Shown piece after piece: positions 24,965-32,276 of a stretch of 45,673 nucleotides of DNA (positions within the stretch are counted from its first letter, which is position 1; the number at the start of each line of letters is the position of its first letter). The notes under the pieces were generated by a model. The model was not told where the DNA came from and searched no databases. It saw nothing but the letters and a program-made list of their open reading frames with translations. Where the stretch lies: NCBI GenBank assembly GCA_021604865.1, contig BQJU01000057.1, positions 1-45,673 on the forward strand, read 5' to 3'. The stretch comes from Saprospiraceae bacterium (lineage in GTDB: Bacteria; Bacteroidota; Bacteroidia; Chitinophagales; Saprospiraceae). A program made the translations under genes and the position numbers.

Positions 24965-25093
24965 AACATGCTCTAAGAACCAAACTGATAAGGTGTTTTG
25001 TTTAATTTTTTGAAGCGTGGGAGGGGATGCCCTGGTTTCCTCTTCCCGCACTTTTTTAGAAAACCTATTTGTTCACGAAAACAATTCAGCATC

Positions 25094-25742
25094 ATGGTCA
25101 ATTCTACCACCACCGTGCATTTCAAAATCAATGGCCCTCTAGATCGTGCAGAAGTATATGCCGTTTTCCGGCAAATGAAAAAGATCGCCCAGACTAAAGG
25201 AGAAGTCAACCTACTGGTAGAAATTGATTTTATTGGTGGCTGGAGGTATTTCCGGAGTTTCTTTTTTGGGAAGAAGATCAAGGGGTTTGCACTGCGACAT
25301 ATTCGCAGATATGCCATTGTCACCAATAAAGCCTGGATGGAAAATGCGGGGCTGGGAGGAGATGGTGGCGAAAGTAAGCAAGGTTTACCATGAATTATCA
25401 CCTGAAGACCAGGCCAATTGTATGATTTTTGGAGGTAGCTACGGACATGCTGGGGCGCTCAATTATTACCGTAAAAAATACAACCTTCCCGAGGCATATA
25501 GCTTCAACAGCAGCTTCATGATTTGGGCACCCGAAGAAGTCGACTTTAATCAGCAGATCATGGTAGATGACACCTGGCAGGAGGAATCGCCCTATTTTGG
25601 TACCGTAGCGTTTCGCGACAGCATCACTGATCCCTATGCCCGGGATCCTGGCTATATCTGGTACCGCAAAAATCCATTGGTAGATGTACGCGAGGGGTGG
25701 AAACAAATTGCCAAGGAAGAAAAGGCAGCGTTTAATTTTTAA
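25094..25742 (+). pseudogene. Chimeric pseudogene: SpoIIAA-like start joined out of frame to the end of a GT39-type glycosyltransferase
   Basis: From the ATG at 25094 a frame encodes about 84 residues (MVNSTTTVHFKINGPLDR ..., GEVNLLVEIDFIGGWRYF, RRYAIVTNKAWMENA) that resemble the first two thirds of SpoIIAA-like STAS proteins. Around 25345-25352 that resemblance stops, and the next frame carries about 130 residues (GWEEMVAKVSKVYHELSPED, MIFGGSYGHAGALNYYRKKY) that resemble the soluble C-terminal end of membrane glycosyltransferases of family 39. The first frame ends at 25393; the second has no proper start. The simplest reading is a deletion that joined two genes. An assembly error is possible. 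The tail ends against the convergent gene at 25739. Confidence 0.55.
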
Positions 25743-27289
25743 ACCGTTGTCCTCGTTTTGAATTTTTGTTGAACAATTTGCCCCAACGGCCGCTGCTGAA
25801 TTTTACTCTCCACCCAGGAATTGACATCCAAATAGGTGAAGGACCGCCGTAGAAAAGGGTCTTTCTCCAACCCGTGTAACTGAAGATGGAATTCTTTGAA
25901 TTTTTCCCGCATTTGCTGTGGGTTGAGTTTGGTGATCTTCCGGAAAAAATTGAGGGTTTGCACCAATATAGGATTAGGCTCGTGCAGGTGTGCAAACTTC
26001 CGGCTGGTAGAATTTACCAGGTATTCCAAAATATCCAAATTGTTTAAGTCATAATGCGCCATCAGCAGCATCAATTCAGCATAAGCGCGGATATCTTCCC
26101 GCAAATGCGCAGATGAGGAATGAATGATCTTGTTGAGATACTCAATGGCGTTGTCGGCTTGGTTGATGCCCAAATACATCCAGGCAAATTTGTAATACAA
26201 AATCTGCAATTTATGAGGGTCAACCCTCGACCCGTAGCGCCGGATACGTTTCAATGTTCGGGGAATCAACTCCAGGGCCTGGTTAAACTGGCCATCCATA
26301 AAACATTTATTGAGCCGCCCCTGATGTACGTACAAAAAGGATAATATTTTCGAATTGGTGTTGAAACGGTGATACGTTTCCTGGCGGAATGTTTCCAACC
26401 GAGCCAGCGTTTCCGCAAAAGTGGCATAGTCACGCAGGAAAAAAGAAGTGGATAATAAGTGATTTAGTCCCATCATATAGATATCGACATCTTCGGTAAT
26501 CATATTGGGATTTTCCCGGTATAGATTGGTCCATTTCAGGGCAAATGAATGGCATTCTTCAATATTAAACAGGATATAGTGATACCAATAAAGAGACTGG
26601 TAGAAATATATTTTTTCAAAAAAAGTCTGGTTTGCTGTCGAAGCATCAGCAAATCTTAGCTCGTATCGTTGTTTGATTTTATTGCGATCCGCTTCATCCT
26701 GGGCATGTCCATTCAGGATAAACAAACGCTGAAGGTGAAGTTTAAGGTTCGACCAATCTACAATGCGTTGGGTGATTGTAGTGCGCTCTGATGCTTCTTG
26801 TTGCAATTGTTCAATACGTTCCGTGGTACTTCGGGTAATATGCCGCGATTCGATTTTTTTCTCAAATTCGACAATTTCCAGGTGCAACAAATCCATATTA
26901 TTACTTCGGGCCGTGGATTTAGTACGACTCAATATTTTCAAAGCCTGGATGTACAACCCCCGCCCATAGAGCACCTGGGCATAATCAATCAGCTCCCGGA
27001 TTTGTATGTCGAGCTGTTTTTTGATATGGATCAACCGCAGGCAAGTCAGAATATGCTGATATAAATGCCGCTTGAGGTTGGAAAATTTGCTTTTACTGGG
27101 TTCATCCAGTTTTTCCATGGCAGCTTCTTCATCCAAAAGCGACTGTTTTTCCAGTATTTCAAAAAGCTGGAAAAATCTCACATCACCCTCACTTTGAATC
27201 CGGCGGACGTAAAGGGTGAAATTCCTTTTCTCCGCCTTGGTGAGGGATTTGATTAAAGAGAACAATAAGTCGCCTTGAGAAATGGGCAT
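25739..27289 (-). CDS. Cytoplasmic all-helical protein of unknown function
   Basis: The protein has 516 residues, no signal peptide and no membrane helix. It is almost entirely helical, with a start MPISQGDLLFSLIKSLTKAE KRN-type segment, a charged coiled-coil middle and TPR-like helical pairs towards the C-terminus (for example YYKFAWMYLGINQADNAIEY). I recognise it only as a type of protein common in Bacteroidota and cannot name a function. It lies 32 bp downstream of the barrel protein gene on the same strand, so the two may be one transcript. Its stop overlaps the end of the convergent pseudogene by 4 bp. Confidence 0.8.
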   Translation of the reverse strand: MPISQGDLLFSLIKSLTKAEKRNFTLYVRRIQSEGDVRFFQLFEILEKQSLLDEEAAMEKLDEPSKSKFSNLKRHLYQHILTCLRLIHIKKQLDIQIRELIDYAQVLYGRGLYIQALKILSRTKSTARSNNMDLLHLEIVEFEKKIESRHITRSTTERIEQLQQEASERTTITQRIVDWSNLKLHLQRLFILNGHAQDEADRNKIKQRYELRFADASTANQTFFEKIYFYQSLYWYHYILFNIEECHSFALKWTNLYRENPNMITEDVDIYMMGLNHLLSTSFFLRDYATFAETLARLETFRQETYHRFNTNSKILSFLYVHQGRLNKCFMDGQFNQALELIPRTLKRIRRYGSRVDPHKLQILYYKFAWMYLGINQADNAIEYLNKIIHSSSAHLREDIRAYAELMLLMAHYDLNNLDILEYLVNSTSRKFAHLHEPNPILVQTLNFFRKITKLNPQQMREKFKEFHLQLHGLEKDPFLRRSFTYLDVNSWVESKIQQRPLGQIVQQKFKTRTTV

Positions 27290-27321
27290 AACAAAATATT
27301 TGGGTCTCGATTTTTAAATGA

Positions 27322-27969
27322 TTACCTCGAAACCTGATAACTTACGTAAAATTGGACCGTCCTGTTTTTGAGGATACCTGCATTGCGGGGCGCGCCATTA
27401 AAATCAGTAAGTACTAATTCTTGAACTTTCCCGAGTCCATGCAAGTACCGAAAACCAAGCTGAAAAAGTGGAAGTTCATAACGCATACCCATCGCCACAG
27501 CCAGCTCGCTACGATTGCTAACCAGGTCCGTAACATCCTCCTTATTGCTGCTATTTAAAAATTTGGCCCTACCTGTGATTAAATAGTTTAATTCCGGGCC
27601 AAACTCGAGATATAGAGGGCCCGAATGGTAATTGAACAAGACGGGAAGAGAAAGGTATTGCAAATAGACAGCAGATACTGTAAACGCAGAGGGCTCTAAA
27701 AAGGAACGGGTTTTACCTCCTTTTGCAGAATAAAGCAACTCCAGACGCATCGCAATAGGGGACTCTTTTCGACCTATCAGGGCATAAACCCCTGTGGCCA
27801 GGCCCGGTATTGTTCCCTCTGAATCAAAAAAGAAAAAACGATCAGGGTCATTAACCTTGAAAAAGGAAGTATTGATACCGGCTTTTATCCCCCAACTGAT
27901 TTGAGTAAAACCCTGTTGGGTAACAAAACAAAACAAAAACAACATACAAATGAAGAAACCGTTTTTCAT
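27322..27969 (-). CDS. PorT-like outer membrane beta-barrel protein
   Basis: I start at the ATG at 27969 (MKNGFFICMLFLFCFVTQQG), which gives a clean signal peptide; the frame stays open further upstream but that stretch has no signal character. The mature protein of about 195 residues shows alternating strands with ISWGIKAGINTSFF at the start, YLQYLSLPVLFNYHSGPLYL in the middle and VQFYVSYQVSR at the end, the pattern of small eight-stranded PorT-family barrels of the outer membrane. Its function is unknown. The gene downstream on the same strand follows after 32 bp. Confidence 0.8.
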   Translation of the reverse strand: MKNGFFICMLFLFCFVTQQGFTQISWGIKAGINTSFFKVNDPDRFFFFDSEGTIPGLATGVYALIGRKESPIAMRLELLYSAKGGKTRSFLEPSAFTVSAVYLQYLSLPVLFNYHSGPLYLEFGPELNYLITGRAKFLNSSNKEDVTDLVSNRSELAVAMGMRYELPLFQLGFRYLHGLGKVQELVLTDFNGAPRNAGILKNRTVQFYVSYQVSR

Positions 27970-28112
27970 GTCAGTCAACAATTTATTTGAGCTAATATAA
28001 CCGAAAACTAAGATACTATTTGTAAAAGCACAAAACAAGCTCAAAAAGATGTTTGAAGCACACCGGAAAACCTAACCTTTATTGGTGACGTTCCATATAT
28101 ATAGCCTTGTAA

Positions 28113-28143
28113 TTTGCCAAGGAAGGGTAATTTATTAATTTAG
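28113..28143 (+). promoter_or_regulatory. Candidate promoter for the MoaD-like/BNR gene pair
   Basis: TTTG at 28113-28116, 19 bases, then TAATTTAG at 28136-28143, one mismatch from TAnnTTTG. The start would fall near 28149, leaving about 15 nt before the ATG at 28164. Confidence 0.5.
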
Positions 28144-28163
28144 TCCTAAATTCTACATAAACC

Positions 28164-28436
28164 ATGGCGACGGTCAACTTCACATCTGCCTTAAAAAGAT
28201 TTTTCCCAAAACTCGACACCATTCAGGTGGAAGGGAAAACGGTAGCGGCTGTTCTGGATCAGATAGAACAACAATATCCGGGTATGAAAGACTATCTGGT
28301 AGATGAGCGTGGCCGACTACGCAAACATGTCAACATTTTTATTGGCGAAGAACTGATCACCGATGGTGAGACGTTGAGTGATGTGGTTGCTGAAACAGAC
28401 CAGGTGTTTGTGTTTCAAGCCTTGTCGGGTGGTTGA
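28164..28436 (+). CDS. MoaD/ThiS-family ubiquitin-like sulfur carrier protein
   Basis: The 90-residue protein has the MoaD/ThiS beta-grasp pattern (VNFTSALKRFF, EGKTVAAVLDQIEQQYPG, VNIFIGEELI, ETDQVFVFQALSGG) and ends in the Gly-Gly (89-90) that is adenylated and thiocarboxylated in these carriers. The next gene, a BNR propeller protein, starts 15 bp downstream, so they share a transcript. No molybdopterin or thiamine synthesis gene and no E1-like enzyme lies in the window, so a role in those pathways is not supported by context. It may serve as sulfur carrier or protein tag for an unknown process. Confidence 0.85.
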   Translation: MATVNFTSALKRFFPKLDTIQVEGKTVAAVLDQIEQQYPGMKDYLVDERGRLRKHVNIFIGEELITDGETLSDVVAETDQVFVFQALSGG

Positions 28437-28451
28437 TCCAATTTTTAGTTC

Positions 28452-29537
28452 ATGAATAAAATAATTCTGGTAGGCACCAGCAAGGGCCTGGTGGTTTACC
28501 GGCATGTCGAAAATAAATGGCGGATTGAAACTACTCAGTTTGTAGGCTTTCCGGTGTCTATGGTATACGTCGACGAGCGGCATGGTACCTGGTGGGTGTG
28601 TCTGACCCATAGACATTGGGGACTCAAGCTGCACCGGTCTTCAGATCAAGGAAAAAGTTGGGAGGCACTTCCGGTTCCAAAATACCCGGAAGACGCCCAA
28701 TTGCAATCCGGCCAACCAGCTACTTTACGTAAAATATGGACCATGCAACAGGCTGGTCCCGACCGGCCAACCGGATTATATCTGGGCACTGAACCAGGTG
28801 GTTTGTTTTTTAGCAATAATGGTGGGGATAGTTTTGAACTGGTGGAAAGCCTTTGGAATCATCCTTCCCGAAAAGACCAGTGGTTTGGAGCCGGCCGGGA
28901 TCATCCATTCATCCATTCCATTGTGGTTGATCCTCGCAATAGCAACCATCTGTATGTTGCCGTAAGTTGTGCCGGAGTATTTGAAACAATGGATGGCGGC
29001 AATAGCTGGCAAGCCCGTAATAATGGCCTGGTAGCGGCTTACCTGCCTAATCCCCAGGCAGAAATTGGCCACGACCCACATCGAATGTTTGCCTGTGCTA
29101 TGCAACCGGATATTTTATGGCAACAAAACCATTGCGGCATCTACCGCTCTACAGATGGCGGTCGGCAATGGACGGATATTGCCGGAGTCAACAACTTTCC
29201 CAATTATGGATTTGCGATTGCCATTGATCACCGAAACCCACAAAGAGCCTGGGTGATTCCCGCAGTGAGTGACGAAATCAGAGTAGCCGTAAACCTGGCA
29301 CTATGTGTTTGCCGTACTGAAGATGGAGGCCAAACGTGGCAGGAATTGCGTCAGGGATTGCCTCAGGAAAATTGTTTCGATATCGTCTTTCGGCATGCCT
29401 TTGCCAATATCGATGATGTCCTGGTTTTTGGCACCACAACCGGCAATCTTTACCTTTCGGAAAATGGCGGCGACCAATGGACCTGCCTGAGCGGAAACCT
29501 GGCCAGAGTCGAATCTATTTGTATGACAGTAGGATAG
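28452..29537 (+). CDS. BNR/Asp-box beta-propeller protein, cytoplasmic
   Basis: The 361-residue protein has about six Asp boxes (RSSDQGKSWEA, FSNNGGDSFEL, ETMDGGNSWQA, RSTDGGRQWTD, RTEDGGQTWQE, LSENGGDQWTC), which indicates one propeller of the sialidase/WD40-BNR type. Unlike the large BNR protein at 2118 it has no signal peptide (it starts MNKIILVGTSKGLVVYR) and so is probably cytoplasmic. The Arg-Ile-Pro motif and Arg triad of true sialidases are not evident, so sialidase activity is doubtful. It is co-transcribed with the MoaD/ThiS-like gene 15 bp upstream. Its stop lies 14 bp from the end of the convergent esterase gene. Confidence 0.85.
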   Translation: MNKIILVGTSKGLVVYRHVENKWRIETTQFVGFPVSMVYVDERHGTWWVCLTHRHWGLKLHRSSDQGKSWEALPVPKYPEDAQLQSGQPATLRKIWTMQQAGPDRPTGLYLGTEPGGLFFSNNGGDSFELVESLWNHPSRKDQWFGAGRDHPFIHSIVVDPRNSNHLYVAVSCAGVFETMDGGNSWQARNNGLVAAYLPNPQAEIGHDPHRMFACAMQPDILWQQNHCGIYRSTDGGRQWTDIAGVNNFPNYGFAIAIDHRNPQRAWVIPAVSDEIRVAVNLALCVCRTEDGGQTWQELRQGLPQENCFDIVFRHAFANIDDVLVFGTTTGNLYLSENGGDQWTCLSGNLARVESICMTVG

Positions 29538-29551
29538 GGATGGACACACCA

Positions 29552-30238
29552 TCAAAGCATCGGCTCCAACACTTCCCACACATTCTCAGCAACAATCTTT
29601 TGACCTTCTACATTTGGATGAATGCCATCCTGTAAGTTGAGCGCTGGGATGCCACCTACATTTTCCAGCAGAAAAGGAATTAAGGCGAGGTTCTCTTCAC
29701 GGGCTAACTGTGGATACATGTCCCGGAATTTTTGGGTGAAATCCGGCCCCATATTGGGCGGCGCCTGCATGCCAGCCAGAATGATTTGAGCGTCTGGATA
29801 TTTGGCCTGTACCTTATCTACGATGGACTTTAAATTTTTGTAAGAAGCTTCTGGTTCTATACCACGCAAGCCATCATTCCCACCTAATTCCAGGATGAAA
29901 ATATCCACGGGTTGTTGCAAAATCCAGTCTACTCGTTCGGCTCCACCGGCAGTAGTTTCGCCGCTAAGGCCGGCATTAATGACTTCATAATCTAAACCCA
30001 GAGAGTCAATCTTGGCTTGAATCAATGCCGGAAAACCCTGGTCGGGGTCCAGGCCATAAGCTGCAGTAAGACTGTTGCCTAAAAAAATGATTTTTTTATT
30101 TTTCTTCTCTTGGCTAACAGGCACCTCCTGGCTGGTTTCTTGCTGGGCATCTGTTTCCGAAGAGGTATTTTCATTGTTATTACATGAAATCAGGAAAAAT
30201 ATAGACACTAAAGTCAGAAAAGTAGGTTTCATAGACAT
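29552..30238 (-). CDS. SGNH/GDSL-type esterase lipoprotein (TesA/arylesterase-like)
   Basis: The 228-residue product has a lipoprotein signal with cysteine after LIS (FFLISCNNNENTS) and a short acidic linker, then an SGNH hydrolase domain: block I FLGNSLTAAYGL (the GDSL motif in the GNSL form), the oxyanion Gly in LSGETTAGG, the Asn of LELGGNDGLRG, and the catalytic Asp-x-x-His of QDGIHPNVEGQ. It should hydrolyse esters or thioesters at the periplasmic or surface face of the membrane. The start could be either of two ATGs (30238 or 30232). A TATTTTTG box lies upstream at 30258-30265 on the minus strand, without a clear partner box. Confidence 0.9.
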   Translation of the reverse strand: MSMKPTFLTLVSIFFLISCNNNENTSSETDAQQETSQEVPVSQEKKNKKIIFLGNSLTAAYGLDPDQGFPALIQAKIDSLGLDYEVINAGLSGETTAGGAERVDWILQQPVDIFILELGGNDGLRGIEPEASYKNLKSIVDKVQAKYPDAQIILAGMQAPPNMGPDFTQKFRDMYPQLAREENLALIPFLLENVGGIPALNLQDGIHPNVEGQKIVAENVWEVLEPML

Positions 30239-30363
30239 TATTTGTTGAGGAATACACCAAAAATAAATACTTTTACTACATATTTATCTTTTAAAAAGAG
30301 ATTGAATACGATCTATACTAATATTTTATTGTTTGAATAAGCTGTGAGCACTTTGTTTGCTAT

Positions 30364-30786
30364 ATGAATAAAGCAAAAAAAATCGTGCTGGTCGAAGATA
30401 ACATCGGAGATGTCAAACTGATCGAATTTGTTTTGTCCAGCCTATCCGTGCGTCCTGAATTGCTGCATTTTGATAATGGCAAATCTTTCCTGACTTTTGT
30501 AAAAGAAAGTTCCATGGAGGATATTGCAGTGGTCTTATTGGATTTGAATATGCCGGTAATGACGGGCATGGAAGTCTTAAAAGCGCTCCGCAATGATGAT
30601 AAAGGCAAATATTTACCGGTAGTGATCCTAACCAGCTCCCGTTCGTATCAAGACGTGGAAGCTTGTTACAGGTTAGGAACTAATGCTTTTGTAGCTAAAC
30701 CGGTGGAATTTGATGATTTTAGCCGAAGTATCGAGGCTGTTCTACAATTTTGGTTGGAACATAACATCAATCCTTTAGAACATTAA
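30364..30786 (+). CDS. Single-domain response regulator (receiver-only)
   Basis: The 140-residue protein is a complete receiver domain with the acidic pair E11-D12 (VLVEDNIGD), phosphoacceptor D60 (VVLLDLNMP), T90 (VVILTSS) and K112 ([10 protein letters not shown]). No output domain is present. The insertions and the tail ([12 protein letters not shown]) resemble Rcp1-type regulators that work with phytochrome-like or other sensor kinases. No sensor kinase is encoded in the window. Its stop overlaps the end of the convergent queG gene by 4 bp. Confidence 0.92.
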   Translation: MNKAKKIVLVEDNIGDVKLIEFVLSSLSVRPELLHFDNGKSFLTFVKESSMEDIAVVLLDLNMPVMTGMEVLKALRNDDKGKYLPVVILTSSRSYQDVEACYRLGTNAFVAKPVEFDDFSRSIEAVLQFWLEHNINPLEH

Positions 30787-31718
30787 CCTTTTTTCAGGAA
30801 CTCAATATTGCGTTTTAAACCGGCATATTTAGTACGTTTTACGGCCGAATGCCGAAATATTTCCCGAAATACTTCTTCCGTAATTTCTTCCCAATCTTCC
30901 ATTTTCATACTCAATAAATTAGGAGGTGCATTAAATTCGGGCTCCTGATGTGGCGTGGAGAACCGATTCCAGGGGCACACCTCCTGACAAATGTCACAAC
31001 CAAACATCCAATTTTCGAATTTATCCCGATAAGTCTCAGGAATGGCTTCTTTGAGTTCTATGGTAAAATAGGAAATACATTTACTGCCATCTACCACATA
31101 ACCCTCGGGGGAAATTGCCTCCGTAGGGCAGGCATCAATACACCGGGTACAAGTACCACAGTAGTCTTTGATTGGATGGTCATAGTCCAGATCCAGATCG
31201 AGAATCAGTTCGGCCAGGAAAAAGTAAGATCCGGCTTTGGGGTTGATCATCAGGGTGTTTTTGCCCACCCATCCAATGCCACTTCTTTTTGCCCAATCGC
31301 GCTCCAACACCGGTGCAGAATCTACAAAACAGCGGCCACTGACTGCTCCGATCTTTTCCTGGATAAATTGTAAGAGCGTTTTTAGCTTGTGTTTGATGAC
31401 AAAATGATAATCTTTCCCATAGGCATACCGCGATATTTTGGGCGCTTCCGGGTCTTCCTGCTCCTGCTCGGGAAAATAATTATACATCAAGCTAATCACT
31501 GATTTAGCCCCCTCTACCAGTTTGCGAGGATCGACCCGCTTCTCAAAATGATTGGCCATATAGCCCATTTTGCCATGCATACCCTGGTTTAGCCAGGCCT
31601 CCAATCTTCGGGCTTCTTCATCCATAAACGCCGCCTTCGCAAAGCCAATAAAGCTAAAGCCCAGGCGTTCTGCCTCCTGCCGAATGATTTGCGTATGTAC
31701 GGTTGTATTTGCAGACAT
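30783..31718 (-). CDS. queG: Epoxyqueuosine reductase
   Basis: This 311-residue protein carries the two [4Fe-4S] clusters in [14 protein letters not shown] (C187, C190, C193, C197), C214 and [10 protein letters not shown] (C241, C244, C248), and the cobalamin-binding core with the catalytic Asp region [19 protein letters not shown] (D133). QueG performs the last step of queuosine synthesis, reducing epoxyqueuosine to queuosine in the wobble position of tRNA. Length and motifs match the short QueG form. The first ATG must be the start because conserved sequence begins within ten residues. A TATCTTTG box lies only 4 bases before this ATG. Confidence 0.95.
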   Translation of the reverse strand: MSANTTVHTQIIRQEAERLGFSFIGFAKAAFMDEEARRLEAWLNQGMHGKMGYMANHFEKRVDPRKLVEGAKSVISLMYNYFPEQEQEDPEAPKISRYAYGKDYHFVIKHKLKTLLQFIQEKIGAVSGRCFVDSAPVLERDWAKRSGIGWVGKNTLMINPKAGSYFFLAELILDLDLDYDHPIKDYCGTCTRCIDACPTEAISPEGYVVDGSKCISYFTIELKEAIPETYRDKFENWMFGCDICQEVCPWNRFSTPHQEPEFNAPPNLLSMKMEDWEEITEEVFREIFRHSAVKRTKYAGLKRNIEFLKKG

Positions 31719-31722
31719 GCTG

Positions 31723-31730
31723 CAAAGATA
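31723..31730 (-). promoter_or_regulatory. -7 promoter element directly before queG
   Basis: On the minus strand TATCTTTG (31730-31723) is a perfect TAnnTTTG box, followed by CAGC and the queG ATG. Transcripts starting 5-7 bases after the box would have almost no leader. No convincing TTTG box was found 19-20 bases upstream. Confidence 0.45.
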
Positions 31731-31734
31731 AGTG

Positions 31735-31830
31735 TTTTAGAAACAGGTTTAGAGAAGTTTAGCAGGTTTAGGGGAAGTAGTGGTGGTTTAGAACGGGGTA
31801 ACTCTTTGGGTTCTTCCATTTCCATTCCAT
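31735..31830. repeat. Degenerate single copy of the left-array repeat
   Basis: Several GGTTTAG segments, followed by CTTCCATTTCCATTCC, resemble in order and sense one unit of the 89-bp array at 1-445 (GGTTTAGAAAGGTTTAGGAC, later CTTCTTCCACTTTTC). The match is by eye and imperfect. Confidence 0.4.
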
Positions 31831-32276
31831 CCCTTTAAAAAAAAAAGGTGGTGGGTTCAGATAAACCAAACCCCCACTAAAACATGAAGTATTTAATGCA
31901 ATGGTAAAGGTAGGAATATGGAGTACATTAAAACAACTACCCGCAAACCTACATTTGTGTTAATGTTTCTTTAAGAATTGCTTAAATCTTGCTGAAACGC
32001 CTTTTTCTGGAAGTGTACCATCGAATCAGGTAAAGTATAATCAAAGTCGTAACCATAATTGTTGAGATGAATAGTCCAAATAAGTTCTTACCACATTCGT
32101 AAGTAAAATGTCGAATGTAATTTCTTTGGGAAATAGGTAGGTAGTTGTCTATGCGGAAGCATTAGAGCTAGTTGTACTGTATTAGCAGTAGTCGGCCAGG
32201 CATACTACGATATATATCGCTGACACTTGGATAATTATTGTAACTGAGGGCATTTTATAATTAGACAAGCGCTTAA
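31831..32276. other. Intergenic stretch, nothing clear
   Basis: Between queG and the UvrD-like gene, this AT-rich stretch holds no credible coding frame, no good hairpin with T-run and no recognisable RNA gene. It contains an A-run near 31836-31847. Confidence 0.5.

Noticed and set aside
28452-29537. Sialidase
   Set aside because: Asp boxes are present, but I see no Arg triad or Arg-Ile-Pro motif and no signal peptide.
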